Origin: Gordonia prachuapensis
GTDB taxonomy: Bacteria; Actinomycetota; Actinomycetes; Mycobacteriales; Mycobacteriaceae
NCBI RefSeq assembly: GCF_036350515.1
Contig: NZ_JAZDUE010000011.1
Coordinates: forward strand, 1-64,000
DNA: 64,000 bases
Direction: 5' to 3'
Of the stretch, positions 1-8,545 are shown one piece after another. Position 1 is the stretch's first letter. Each line of letters begins with the position of its first letter. The translations under genes and the position numbers were made by a program. Under the pieces are notes generated by a model. It worked only from the letters and a program-made list of their open reading frames with translations. It was not told where the DNA came from and searched no databases.

Positions 1-112
1 TGATGATTTCGACGTCCAGGCGGCGCCTCGCTTCGTTGGCGTCGTCGCAGGTACATCCAGTACCTGCTCCTCCGCCGCCTCGCGATGCATCCACCTGGAC
101 CGCCGAACTCAT
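1..112 (-). CDS. possible 5' end of a gene running off the left edge
   Basis: A leftward ATG at 112 opens a frame (MSSAVQVDASRGG...) that stays open to the window edge, 61 bases beyond the stop of the benC-benD fusion. A second leftward ATG at 90 in another frame is also open to the edge, so the frame is not settled. A transporter or further ben/cat gene would fit the context, but about 37 codons show no recognisable domain and only a weak ribosome site is visible. Confidence 0.2.
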   Translation of the reverse strand, partial: MSSAVQVDASRGGGGAGTGCTCDDANEARRRLDVEII

Positions 113-173
113 GAAACGAATTTCCGATGCGGGACACCAGGTTCCGATCGCCCCACGGCGGCCCGGATCGCAC

Positions 174-2960
174 TCAGCCCAGGTCGCCTCCGGCGACGGG
201 CAGGACCGTACCGGTGATGTAGGACGCCTCGTCGGACGCGAGGAAGGTGATCGCGGCGGCCTGCTCGTCGAGCGTGCCGTACCGATGCATCAGGCCCGAT
301 GCCAGAGTCTGGTCGATGTGGGCCTGGAACCACTGCTGTTCGGTGGCGTCGGCCGGTTCGGGCGTACCGCGCGAGATCCGCCGCGGCGGCGCTTCGGTCC
401 CGCCGGGTGCGGTGGCGACCACGCGGATTCCGTCCTCGGCATATTCCATCGCCAGCGACGCGGTGATCGCGTTGATGCCGCCTTTTGCCGCCGAGTACGG
501 GATCCGATTGATTCCGCGGGTGGCCGCCGACGACACGTTGACGATGACACCGGCTCCGCGCCGGACCATCGACGGCAAGGCGGCGCGGCATGCGAACAGA
601 GTGGTCATCAAGGAGCGGTCGATCTCGGCGCGGATCTGGTCGTCGGTGAACTCGGTGAACGGCTTGAAGTTGATCGCACCACCCACATTGTTGATCAGCA
701 CATCGATGCGTCCATGTGCGGCGAGCGCCGCCGCCACCACCGATTCGGCGCCGGCGTAGGTCTCGAGGTCGGCGATCGCTGGTGTCGCGGCAGGACCGGT
801 CGTGGCGAGTTCGTCGGCCAGCTCGGTCACGAGATCCGAGCGGTCGGCCAACACCACCTTGCCGCCCTCGGCACTGATCCTGCGTGCGGTCGCCGCACCG
901 ATACCCTGGGCGGCGCCGGTGACCACCACGACCTTTCCGGCGAATCGGCCGGGGGTGACGAAACGCGGCCGGTGGGCGGCGAGTTCGTCGGCCATCGCCC
1001 TGCGCATCGTCTGTTTGGAGCGGTCGGCGTGCGCGGAGATGAGCGTGCGGGCGGCGTCGCGGTCACCGGATTCGAACGCGGTGACGATGTCGACGTGATC
1101 CTGTGCGCAGAGTGGGTGACACCAGGTGGCGTGGCGGAGCACCTCGCTCATCCGGCCCTTCACACCGAGCGCCTGATACGCCTCCAACAGGTGGGAGTTG
1201 CCGGTCAGGCTGAACAGATAGTCGTGGAAATTGGCGTTCGTCTCGGTGTATTCGGCGGCATCGACGAATTGGTCGCCGTCGACGAACGGCAACGTCGTCT
1301 CTGCGAGCAGCCGGTATCCCGCGAGCTGCTGGCTGGTCAGTCGGCCGAAGGTCAGTTCGAGCGCGCCGAGTTCCAGAGCCGCACGGGCTTCGAAGAGCGC
1401 GTCGGACTCGTGGATGGCCGGATGCTCCTCACCGATCTGGTAGCCCTCCGATGCGACCGTCGGCGCAGCCGTATCCGGTTGCTCGACAGGCATTTCGGGT
1501 ATCAACCCGGTGGGGGAGACTGCGGTGGGTGCGGACGCTGTGTCGGTCGGATGCAGAACGGTGACGCCGGCCGGCGCGAACATCTCCTGTCCGGCGATGC
1601 CGCGTGCCTGGATCGGGATGAGGCGACCGTCATCGGGGTCAACGGCGGCGTCCGAACCCGAAGCGGTCCAGACGGTTTGGCCCGCGATGCACAGCCGGGT
1701 GTCGTCGTCGGCCGGAGGTGCCGTCGCCTCGGGCCAGGCGGCGATGTCACTGGCGGGCAGCGTGATCTGGCCGGCGATCGCCCGGGCGTCGGGCGCCTCG
1801 ATCAGGGCGTCCTGGGTGACGGTCACCGAAAGGGCAGCGGCCGCCTCGGTCGCGACCTCGGGCTCGGTCGTCGCCGCGGCCGCGGGAACCGCGAGCGCGA
1901 ACTTCTCGTAGTAGAAGCCGGTTGGGTCGATGCCCTCGTCGGTGACGTGTTTGCGTACCGACTCCACCATCGGTGGCGGACCACAGAGGTAGATGGCGAC
2001 GTCGCCGTCGTAGAGGTGGTCCGGCTCGATCAGGCTCATCACGTAGCCCTTGTTGGCGGCGGCGCTCTGCGGGTCGGAGACGCAGTGGTCCCAGGTGAAT
2101 CCGGGCAGTTCGCGCGCGAAGTACTCGATCTCGTCGAGGGCCACCAGGTCGATGTCGGTGGAGACACCGTAGATCAGATGCACCTTGCGGCGACTGTTGT
2201 CGTCGTGCAGCTTTCGCAGCATCGACAGGATCGGCGCCAATCCGGTGCCGCCGGCCAGGAGCAGGACCGGTCGACTCGCCTCACGCAGGAAGAACGAACC
2301 GTGCGGACCGGTGAACGTGATCGACTCGCCGCGCCGGGCGCGATCGGTCAGGTAGGTGGACATCGCGCCGCCCGGTGACAGTTTCACGAGGAAGACCAGT
2401 CGCTCCTCGTGGGGTCCGTTGGCGAAGGAGTACGACCGCGACAGCAGTCCGCCCTCACCGTCGTCGGTACCGGGCACCGCGATGTTGACGTATTGGCCGG
2501 GCAGGAAGGCCAGATCTCCACGGTTGGGGATCTCGATCCCGAGCCGCATCGTGGAATCCGACAGCCGCTCGATGTCGACCACGGTTCCGGTGAACGTGGC
2601 GGCCTGTGTCTTGGCGACATCGGAGGTGGCCGAGATCTGCAGGATCAGATCGGTTCTCGGCTTCATGCTGCACGGCAGGGCATAACCCTCGGCGGACTCG
2701 GACTCCGACAGGGCATCCTCGATGTAGGTGCCGCCGTCGTAGTCTCCCGACTCGCAGAACGCCTTGCAGGTGCCGCACGCACCGTCGCGGCAGTCGAGAG
2801 GGATGTTGATCCGCTGACGGTAGGAGGCGTCGGCGACGGTCTGATCCTCGCGACAGGTGATGAACCGTGTGACACCGTCCTCGAAGGCAAGTGCGACCTG
2901 GTGCGTCGGTGCGTCCGCACCGGTTGCGGCAGCGGTGTTTCGGTCGGTCGTGACAGTCAT
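174..2960 (-). CDS. benCD: benzoate dioxygenase reductase fused to an FCD domain and cis-diol dehydrogenase (BenC-FCD-BenD)
   Basis: Three modules in 928 residues. Residues 1-355 are BenC: a plant-type [2Fe-2S] ferredoxin with Cys57, Cys62, Cys65 and Cys97, then an FAD/NADH reductase (RSYSF near 175, AGGTGLAP near 236, LCGPPPM near 325). It passes electrons from NADH to BenAB. Residues 360-515 are an Ala/Pro/Thr-rich linker. Residues 518-660 look like the all-helical FCD ligand-binding domain of GntR regulators, but no DNA-binding domain precedes it. Residues 671-928 are a short-chain dehydrogenase (TGAAQGIG, NNVGG, YSAAK), the expected position of BenD, which oxidises the benzoate cis-diol to catechol with CO2 loss. 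It starts 11 bases after benB stops, as the last recognised gene of benA-benB-benCD. Usually benC and benD are separate genes. A frameshift is ruled out because one uninterrupted frame covers all modules. Confidence 0.9.
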   Translation of the reverse strand: MTVTTDRNTAAATGADAPTHQVALAFEDGVTRFITCREDQTVADASYRQRINIPLDCRDGACGTCKAFCESGDYDGGTYIEDALSESESAEGYALPCSMKPRTDLILQISATSDVAKTQAATFTGTVVDIERLSDSTMRLGIEIPNRGDLAFLPGQYVNIAVPGTDDGEGGLLSRSYSFANGPHEERLVFLVKLSPGGAMSTYLTDRARRGESITFTGPHGSFFLREASRPVLLLAGGTGLAPILSMLRKLHDDNSRRKVHLIYGVSTDIDLVALDEIEYFARELPGFTWDHCVSDPQSAAANKGYVMSLIEPDHLYDGDVAIYLCGPPPMVESVRKHVTDEGIDPTGFYYEKFALAVPAAAATTEPEVATEAAAALSVTVTQDALIEAPDARAIAGQITLPASDIAAWPEATAPPADDDTRLCIAGQTVWTASGSDAAVDPDDGRLIPIQARGIAGQEMFAPAGVTVLHPTDTASAPTAVSPTGLIPEMPVEQPDTAAPTVASEGYQIGEEHPAIHESDALFEARAALELGALELTFGRLTSQQLAGYRLLAETTLPFVDGDQFVDAAEYTETNANFHDYLFSLTGNSHLLEAYQALGVKGRMSEVLRHATWCHPLCAQDHVDIVTAFESGDRDAARTLISAHADRSKQTMRRAMADELAAHRPRFVTPGRFAGKVVVVTGAAQGIGAATARRISAEGGKVVLADRSDLVTELADELATTGPAATPAIADLETYAGAESVVAAALAAHGRIDVLINNVGGAINFKPFTEFTDDQIRAEIDRSLMTTLFACRAALPSMVRRGAGVIVNVSSAATRGINRIPYSAAKGGINAITASLAMEYAEDGIRVVATAPGGTEAPPRRISRGTPEPADATEQQWFQAHIDQTLASGLMHRYGTLDEQAAAITFLASDEASYITGTVLPVAGGDLG

Positions 2961-2971
2961 CTGCTCGGATC

Positions 2972-3511
2972 CTAGAAGTGGTAGACGTCGACCACGTGAT
3001 GGATGTAGTCGTTCTTGAGGACGATCGTCTTGCGCCGGATCAGCGGTTGCTCACCGGAGAAGTCGATCGTGTAGAACGAGGTCCCGTAATAGGGGTCCAC
3101 CGTGTGATACCGGAAATACATGGTGTGCCAGTTGAATCGGACGTCGACGAGGTCGCCGCGCCGTTCGATGACCTCGACGTTGCTGATGTTGTGGCTGGTC
3201 CGGGGCTCGGGCAGAGATGTCGCCGACGATCGCTCGGTTCGGATGCGGAACACCCGGTCCTCGAGACCGCCCTTGTTGGGGTAGTAGATCAGCGAGATCT
3301 CGCGCTGGGGATCCTCGGTGAGCCGGTCGGCGTCGTCCCAGGACGGCATCCAGTAGACGACGTCGTCGGCGTAGCAGTCGAGCCACTTCTCGAACTCGCG
3401 GTCGTCGAGATAGCGGGCCTCGCGGTAGAGGAACTGCTCGATCATGTTCTGGGTGATGAGCTTTCCCTCCGAGGAGGGTACCTGGGTGGGGGTGGGCTGG
3501 GTGGTGGTCAT
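2972..3511 (-). CDS. benB: benzoate 1,2-dioxygenase small (beta) subunit
   Basis: A 179-residue protein of the ring-hydroxylating dioxygenase beta family (NTF2/SnoaL-like fold), the usual length for BenB. Supporting stretches are the N-terminal FLYREARYLDDREFEKWL and the C-terminal IRRKTIVLKNDYIHHVVDVY. It has no metal centre and packs with BenA to form the alpha3beta3 oxygenase that turns benzoate into its 1,2-cis-dihydrodiol. It lies 147 bases downstream of benA, with a repeat cluster in the gap, and 11 bases upstream of the benC-benD fusion, so all three are probably one transcript. The ATG at 3511 is followed by a Thr/Pro-rich leader of about 12 residues before the conserved part. Confidence 0.93.
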   Translation of the reverse strand: MTTTQPTPTQVPSSEGKLITQNMIEQFLYREARYLDDREFEKWLDCYADDVVYWMPSWDDADRLTEDPQREISLIYYPNKGGLEDRVFRIRTERSSATSLPEPRTSHNISNVEVIERRGDLVDVRFNWHTMYFRYHTVDPYYGTSFYTIDFSGEQPLIRRKTIVLKNDYIHHVVDVYHF

Positions 3512-3540
3512 GGGATGTCCTGTTCGGGGTTTGGCGGTCT

Positions 3541-3671
3541 GGTCTCGAGGTCTCGATACGCCCTCGGCTAGCGCCTCGGGCTACTCGACCGGCGAAGGGG
3601 CTAGCGCCTCGGGCTACTCGACCGGCGAAGAGGCCGGCGGTGGGGCCGGCGCCTCGGGCTACTCGACCACC
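3541..3671. repeat. GGTCGAGTAGCCG-family repeat cluster, locus 1
   Basis: Three copies of CGGGCTACTCGACC lie at 3577-3590, 3610-3623 and 3655-3668, within longer similar units that include CTAGCGCCTCGGG. A GGTCTCGATACG-type end lies at 3549-3560. The same words, in one or the other orientation, recur at 10.7 and 31.3 kb. The cluster fills the benA-benB gap and its rightmost copy overlaps the benA stop codon. Confidence 0.85.
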
Positions 3672-5041
3672 GAAGGATCGGCTTCTTCCGCGGCCGCGGC
3701 CTTGCGCATCGTGTCCAGCCAGTAGCCGTGCTGCACCGGATACAGGCCCTCGTCCTCGTTCTTCATGCCCGCCGAGATGACCCCGGTCATGCCGAGGGTC
3801 TCGGCGACCTCGTCGGGGCCGGTGAGCCAGTGTTCGGCGCCGCGGCTCATGTCGTTCCACGGCGCTGCCTGCGCGCGGAAGGTGAGTTGGCAGGACCGGA
3901 ACTCCTCGAGGTCGTCGGGGGTCGCCATGCCGGAGGCGTTGAAGAAGTCCTCGTACTGCCGGATCCGGTGGGAGCGGGCGGCATCGCTCTCACCCTTCGG
4001 GGCGATGCAGTAAATGGTGACCTCGGTCTTGTCTGGCGCGATCGGCCGGAAGTGGCGGATCTGCGTCGAGAACTGGTCCATCAGATACACATTCGGATAC
4101 AGGCACAGATTGCGCGACCCCTTCACCATGAACTCGCCCTTGGCGTCGCCGAACTGCTCCTTGAGTTCGTCCATCTTGTCCCACAACGGACGATCCTGAG
4201 GATTCGCCGCCCAGGTCCACAGGCACAGATGGCCGTTGGGGTAGGACCAGTACCCGCCGCCGGACTTGCCCCAGCCGCCGGCGTCGAGCGCCTTGGTCTC
4301 GTTCTTGGACTCACCGGTGGATCGCCGTGAGGTGGTCGCCGCGTAGTTCCAGTGCGTCGCCGTCACGTGGTAGCCGTCGGCGCCGTTCTCCGCCTGGACC
4401 TTCCAGTTGCCGTCGAAGGTGTAGGTGGAGGCGCCGCGCAGCACCTCGAGACCGTCGGGTGACTGGTCGACCAGCATGTCGATCACGAGGCGGGTGTCGC
4501 CGAGGTGCTCATCGAGGTCGAGCACATCGGGGTTGAGGCTGCCGAACAGGAAACCGCGGTAGCTGTCGAACCGAGCCACCTTGGTGAGGTTGTGCGACCC
4601 GTTGACGTTGAAGGTCTCCGGGTAGCCGGCGCCGTAGGGGTCCTTCACCTTGAGCAGGGTGCCGTCGTTGCGGAAGGTCCAGCCGTGGAACGGACAGGTG
4701 AGGGTCATCCGGTTGTCCGTCTTACGGCGGCAGATCATCGCGCCGCGGTGGGCGCAGGCGTTGATCAGGCAGTGCAGTTCGCCGTCCTTGTCACGCGTGA
4801 TCATCACGGGCTGCCGCCCGATGTAGGTCGTGAAGTAGTCGCCCGGATTGGGCACCTGGCTCTCGTGCGCCAGGTAGATCCAGTTGCCCTCGAAGATGTG
4901 TTTCATCTCGAGTTCGAAGATGTCCTCGTCGGTGAAGATGCGGCGATTGGCCCGATAGATGCCGGCCTCGCGGTCGTCGATGACGGCATCTTCGAGGACC
5001 GAGTGCACGTGCTGCAGGTTGTCGGTGATCGACGCGGTCAT
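3659..5041 (-). CDS. benA: benzoate 1,2-dioxygenase large (alpha) subunit
   Basis: The 460-residue catalytic subunit of the Rieske non-haem iron dioxygenase that starts benzoate breakdown. The Rieske [2Fe-2S] ligands are visible as Cys96-x-His98 and Cys116-x2-His119, and the mononuclear iron site as Asp222-x2-His225-x4-His230 in NGADGYHVTATHW. The length is normal for BenA. The ATG at 5041 has a good ribosome site (GGAGG, six bases upstream). First gene of the leftward ben operon, divergent from the LysR regulator. Oddity: the last codons and TAG stop (SVVE-stop) lie inside a copy of the dispersed GGTCGAGTAGCC repeat, so the C-terminus looks rewritten by the repeat. Related toluate or anthranilate dioxygenases are possible, but the linked cat genes favour benzoate. 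Confidence 0.94.
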   Translation of the reverse strand: MTASITDNLQHVHSVLEDAVIDDREAGIYRANRRIFTDEDIFELEMKHIFEGNWIYLAHESQVPNPGDYFTTYIGRQPVMITRDKDGELHCLINACAHRGAMICRRKTDNRMTLTCPFHGWTFRNDGTLLKVKDPYGAGYPETFNVNGSHNLTKVARFDSYRGFLFGSLNPDVLDLDEHLGDTRLVIDMLVDQSPDGLEVLRGASTYTFDGNWKVQAENGADGYHVTATHWNYAATTSRRSTGESKNETKALDAGGWGKSGGGYWSYPNGHLCLWTWAANPQDRPLWDKMDELKEQFGDAKGEFMVKGSRNLCLYPNVYLMDQFSTQIRHFRPIAPDKTEVTIYCIAPKGESDAARSHRIRQYEDFFNASGMATPDDLEEFRSCQLTFRAQAAPWNDMSRGAEHWLTGPDEVAETLGMTGVISAGMKNEDEGLYPVQHGYWLDTMRKAAAAEEADPSVVE

Positions 5042-5118
5042 GTCCTACCTCCAAGAGATGTGGGCTGTCTCCTGCACTCTCGCACTGCGTGGTGGCGATC
5101 ACACCCGGGCAAACGCTA

Positions 5119-5133
5119 GTCCTGACCTAGGAC
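5119..5133. promoter_or_regulatory. short inverted repeat GTCCT-N5-AGGAC in the ben/LysR intergenic region
   Basis: Perfect five-base arms at 5119-5123 and 5129-5133, just on the benA side of the LysR-type box. It sits 78-92 bases upstream of benA. It could be a second regulator site or the activation half of a LysR operator. The arms are short, so chance occurrence is possible. Confidence 0.35.
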
Positions 5134-5136
5134 AAT

Positions 5137-5159
5137 ATTGATAACTGACATCGATCAAT
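5137..5159. promoter_or_regulatory. LysR-type operator ATTGAT-N11-ATCAAT
   Basis: Perfect inverted repeat with arms at 5137-5142 and 5154-5159. It satisfies the classic T-N11-A LysR box (T5142, A5154). It lies between benA (start 5041) and the LysR gene (start 5285), where a LysR regulator would both repress itself and activate the ben genes in response to an aromatic inducer such as muconate or benzoate. It stands in a locally A/T-rich stretch. Confidence 0.7.
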
Positions 5160-5284
5160 TGTAGGAAAATGTGTCCTTGTCTCGTATGGATTGCCGTCCT
5201 ACCGTGGATTCAGACGTGGTGCCGATCACAATGCACTCCGTCGTGAGACATCGGGACCCGAGGCACACAGAAAGTTCGCGCAAC

Positions 5285-6220
5285 ATGGAGCTACGGCATC
5301 TCCGCTACTTCGCGGCCGTCGCCGAGACCTGCCATTTCGGGCAGGCGGCCCAGCAGCTGCATGTCGCGCAGCCCGCGCTGTCCTACGCGATCCGCCAACT
5401 CGAAGCCGAGCTCGACGTCACGCTCTTCACGCGGACGACGCGGCAGGTCTCCCTCACCCCCGCCGGGGAATACCTACAGGCCGAGGCTGCCCGGATACTC
5501 GGGCGCGTGGACGACGCCGTTGACGGTGTGCGACGCATCGCCGCCGGCCGAAGCGGCCTGATCCGGCTCGGGCTGACGGGCATCGCGGCGTTCTCCCATC
5601 TGCCGCGCATCGCCCGCGTCGTCAAGCGCGAGCTGCCCGATGTCGACCTGGAGATCAGTTCGGACATGCTGACCCCGGCCCAGTGCGACGGCTTGCGCGC
5701 GCTGAGCATCGATCTCGGTGTGCTGCGCCCGCCCGTGGTGGGCGAGGGTATCGACACCCGGATGATCGACGTCGAGCCCATGGTGCTCGCGGTGTCGGTG
5801 GATCACCGTCTCGCGATGGAGCCGGTGGTGTCGGTCGGCGATCTGCGCAACGAGATGTTCGTGATGTATGACAGCCGCGATTCCGCGGTCAACGATGCGA
5901 CCTTGCGGACCTGTCACCAGGCGGGGTTCGTGCCCCAGCGTGCGCACCGGGCGCCCGGGACCGCCGTCCTGCTTGCCCTCGTCGCCGCGGGCATGGGGGT
6001 GGCCGTGGTACCGGCGTCGATCCGCTCGCTTCCGCTGGAAGGCCTGGTCGTTCGCGATCTCGTCGACGCGGGCAGTGTCGAACTGGCACTCGCGTGGCGA
6101 ACAGACCAGGACAACCCCGTCGTCGATGCGGTCGGTGAGGTGATCGCGGCCGCGTTCGGTGCGGACGTGACAACCGGAGCGCATCCCACCAACGACGTCT
6201 ACTTGGGAGAGTCAAGATGA
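5285..6220 (+). CDS. LysR-family transcriptional regulator (CatR/BenM type)
   Basis: A 311-residue LysR regulator when started at ATG 5285 (MELRHLRYFAAVAE), the usual start of the family. The open frame continues 38 codons further upstream but those residues look like untranslated leader. Residues 1-60 form the winged helix-turn-helix (AQQLHVAQPALSYAIRQLE); the remainder is the periplasmic-binding-protein-like effector domain. Its TGA overlaps the ATG of catB by four bases, so it is transcriptionally and translationally coupled to catBCA, and it faces the ben operon across a T-N11-A box. It most likely senses cis,cis-muconate or benzoate and controls both arms. In Rhodococcus the cat regulator is, as I recall, IclR-type, so the assignment rests on position and domain. 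Confidence 0.85.
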   Translation: MELRHLRYFAAVAETCHFGQAAQQLHVAQPALSYAIRQLEAELDVTLFTRTTRQVSLTPAGEYLQAEAARILGRVDDAVDGVRRIAAGRSGLIRLGLTGIAAFSHLPRIARVVKRELPDVDLEISSDMLTPAQCDGLRALSIDLGVLRPPVVGEGIDTRMIDVEPMVLAVSVDHRLAMEPVVSVGDLRNEMFVMYDSRDSAVNDATLRTCHQAGFVPQRAHRAPGTAVLLALVAAGMGVAVVPASIRSLPLEGLVVRDLVDAGSVELALAWRTDQDNPVVDAVGEVIAAAFGADVTTGAHPTNDVYLGESR

Positions 6221-7323
6221 AAATAACTGCAGTGGAGGCGATCCCGTTCTCCATTCCGTATTCGAAGCCGTTGCGATTCGCATCCGGTGAGGTGCATGCC
6301 GCCGAACACGTCCTGGTCCGGGTGCGCACCGACGACGGCATCGTCGGGGTCGCCGAGGCCCCGCCGCGGCCGTTCACCTACGGAGAGACGCAGGACGGCA
6401 TCATCGCGGTGATCGAGAAGGTGTTCGCACCCCAGATCGTCGGCCTGACCTTGCTCGAACGGGAGGTCGTCACCACCCGGCTGGCCCGCACAGTCGGGAA
6501 TCCGACCGCGAAATCCGCAGTGGACATGGCGATCTGGGATGCGTTGGGAAAATCCCTCGGAATGCCGGTGGCCGACCTGCTCGGCGGCTACACCGACCGC
6601 ATGCGGGTCAGCCACATGCTCGGATTCGACGATCCGGCCACCATGGTCGCCGAGGCCGAGAAGATGCGGGATGTCTACGGCATCAGCACATTCAAGGTGA
6701 AGGTCGGGCGTCGTCCCGTCCATCTCGACACCGCGGTGGTCCGGGCCCTGCGCGAGCGGTTCGGCAACAGCGTCGACCTGTACGTCGACGGCAACCGCGG
6801 ATGGACGCCGTCCGAATCCGCGCGGGCGATGAAGGACATGGCCGACCTCGATCTGCTGTTCGCCGAGGAACTCTGCCCGGCCGACGACGTGATCGGCCGG
6901 CGGTGGCTCGTCGGCCAACTCGACGTGCCCTTCATCGCCGACGAATCGGTGCCGACGGCAGCCGACGTCACCCGCGAGATCCTCGCGGGAGCGGCGACCG
7001 CCATCAGCATCAAGACCGCCCGCACCGGATTCACGGCGTCGCGACGAGTCCATCACCTCGCGGAAGGACTCGGCCTGGAGGTGGTGATCGGCAACCAGAT
7101 CGACGGACAGGTCGGCACCGCCTGCGCGCTGGCGTTCGGGTCGGCGTTCGAGTCCACCTCACGCAATGCGGGCGAGCTCTCCAACTTCCTGGACATGACC
7201 GACGACCTGCTCACGATACCTCTCCGGATCAGTGACGGGTATCTGCACCGATCAGCTTGCGCCGGAATCGGATTCGAGATCGACCCGGACAAGCTGGCCC
7301 ACTACCGACTCGATCGGAGCTGA
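6217..7323 (+). CDS. catB: muconate cycloisomerase
   Basis: A 368-residue enolase-superfamily enzyme that lactonises cis,cis-muconate to muconolactone, the second step of the catechol ortho-cleavage branch. Catalytic residues are visible: Lys160-x-Lys162 (TFKVKVG), metal ligands Asp191 (YVDGN), Glu217 (FAEEL) and Asp242 (IADES), and general acid/base Lys266 (SIKTA). This is the full set for the muconate-lactonising group. Start ATG 6217 overlaps the regulator stop; catC begins two bases after its stop. A chloromuconate cycloisomerase is the main alternative, but the neighbouring catC and catA argue for the ordinary beta-ketoadipate route. Confidence 0.93.
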   Translation: MKITAVEAIPFSIPYSKPLRFASGEVHAAEHVLVRVRTDDGIVGVAEAPPRPFTYGETQDGIIAVIEKVFAPQIVGLTLLEREVVTTRLARTVGNPTAKSAVDMAIWDALGKSLGMPVADLLGGYTDRMRVSHMLGFDDPATMVAEAEKMRDVYGISTFKVKVGRRPVHLDTAVVRALRERFGNSVDLYVDGNRGWTPSESARAMKDMADLDLLFAEELCPADDVIGRRWLVGQLDVPFIADESVPTAADVTREILAGAATAISIKTARTGFTASRRVHHLAEGLGLEVVIGNQIDGQVGTACALAFGSAFESTSRNAGELSNFLDMTDDLLTIPLRISDGYLHRSACAGIGFEIDPDKLAHYRLDRS

Positions 7324-7325
7324 CG

Positions 7326-7610
7326 ATGCTATTTCACGTGCGGATGGACGTCCACATCCCGACCGACCTCGATCCCGACGTGCGTGCCGAGATCGTGGCG
7401 CGCGAGAAGGGGTATTCGCAGGATCTGCAGCGCAGTGGCAAGTGGCCGCACATCTGGCGCATCGTCGGCGAATACTCCAACTTCTCCATCTTCGACGTCA
7501 CCGACAACGACGAACTGCACGAGATCCTGTCCGGCCTCCCATTGTTTCCCTACATGGACATCGCGGTGACCCCCCTGGCCACCCACCCATCGGATATCGC
7601 TGCGGGCTGA
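7326..7610 (+). CDS. catC: muconolactone delta-isomerase
   Basis: A 94-residue protein, the normal size of CatC, which isomerises muconolactone to beta-ketoadipate enol-lactone. MLFHVRMDVHIPTDL at the N-terminus and a central GKWPHIWRIVGEYSNFSIFDV are typical of the family, a small ferredoxin-like-fold decamer. The ATG at 7326 was chosen over the longer open frame because it starts at the conserved MLFHV and lies two bases after catB. The enol-lactone hydrolase and later pathway genes are not in the window. Confidence 0.95.
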   Translation: MLFHVRMDVHIPTDLDPDVRAEIVAREKGYSQDLQRSGKWPHIWRIVGEYSNFSIFDVTDNDELHEILSGLPLFPYMDIAVTPLATHPSDIAAG

Positions 7611-7665
7611 CCGGCCCCCTCCCACAGCGCCAGCCCACGGGCCACATCAAGAAGGAGCACGACCC

Positions 7666-8541
7666 ATGACCGACACCAGTTTCGACACCGAGGTCAACGC
7701 CAAGGCGGCGGAGTCCGGCGCCAACGCATCCGCCCGTTTCCGTGAGCGTATGGCCGGCGCCGGCACGCGTTCCGGCGTCGTCGACACCGCGCGGGTCGAC
7801 CATCTCGCGTCCAAGGTCATCAAGGCGATCAACGACATCGTCATCGACGACAAGGTCAGCTACGAGGAGTACAACGCGCTCAAGGCATGGCTGATCAAGG
7901 TGGGCGAGGACGGCGAATGGCCGCTCTTCCTCGATGTCTGGGTCGAGCACTCCGTCGAAGAAGTGGCCAGCGCCCACCGCGAGGGCAGCAAGGGCACCAT
8001 CGAGGGTCCGTACTACCTGGACGGCTCACCCGAGCTGGGGTGGAACGGAACCATCCCGATGCGCGACGATGAACCCGGCACCCCGATGGTGTTCTCCGGT
8101 CAGGTCCGTGCCGTCGACGGCACCCCGCTCACCGGAGCGAAGATCGAACTGTGGCACGCCGACGATCTCGGCTTCTATTCGCAGTTCGCGCCCGGACTCC
8201 CGGAGTGGAACCTGCGCGGCACCTGGACGGCCAACGAGGACGGCCGGTTCGAGATCCACAGCCTGCGTCCGGCGCCGTATCAGATCCCGACCGACGGTGC
8301 CTGCGGCCAGCTCATCGCGGCCGCCGGTTGGCATGCCTGGCGTCCGGCGCACCTGCACTTCAAGGTGAGCGCTCCCGGCTACGAGCTGATCACCACGCAG
8401 CTCTACTTCCCGGGCGACCCGCACAATGACGACGACATCGCATCGGCGGTCAAGCCGGAGCTCATGCTGGACCCGCACGACATCCCGAACGGCGAAGGCG
8501 TCGCGGTGGAGTACGACTTCGTGCTCGACCCGGAGCGCTGA
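7666..8541 (+). CDS. catA: catechol 1,2-dioxygenase
   Basis: A 291-residue intradiol dioxygenase that opens catechol to cis,cis-muconate using Fe(III). The iron ligands fit Tyr171 (GFYSQF), Tyr205 (PYQIP), His229 and His231 (AHLHF); the N-terminal helical dimerisation domain covers about residues 45-105. AAGGAG stands nine bases before the ATG. Fifty-five bases separate it from catC, so it is probably in the same transcript. Order catB-catC-catA behind a LysR gene differs from the catABC order that I recall for Rhodococcus. It takes the catechol made by the divergent ben operon. Confidence 0.95.
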   Translation: MTDTSFDTEVNAKAAESGANASARFRERMAGAGTRSGVVDTARVDHLASKVIKAINDIVIDDKVSYEEYNALKAWLIKVGEDGEWPLFLDVWVEHSVEEVASAHREGSKGTIEGPYYLDGSPELGWNGTIPMRDDEPGTPMVFSGQVRAVDGTPLTGAKIELWHADDLGFYSQFAPGLPEWNLRGTWTANEDGRFEIHSLRPAPYQIPTDGACGQLIAAAGWHAWRPAHLHFKVSAPGYELITTQLYFPGDPHNDDDIASAVKPELMLDPHDIPNGEGVAVEYDFVLDPER

Positions 8542-8545
8542 ACGC

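Noticed and set aside
3..2378. 791-codon rightward open frame opposite the ben fusion gene
   Set aside because: It is the antisense shadow of the BenC-FCD-BenD gene: no known domain, Arg/Gly-rich composition typical of high-G+C shadows.
3541..3671. CRISPR-like array from regularly spaced repeats (also at 31258-31460 and 57139-57311)
   Set aside because: Units are directly abutting variants with inverted ends, spacers are not unique sequences and no cas genes are present.
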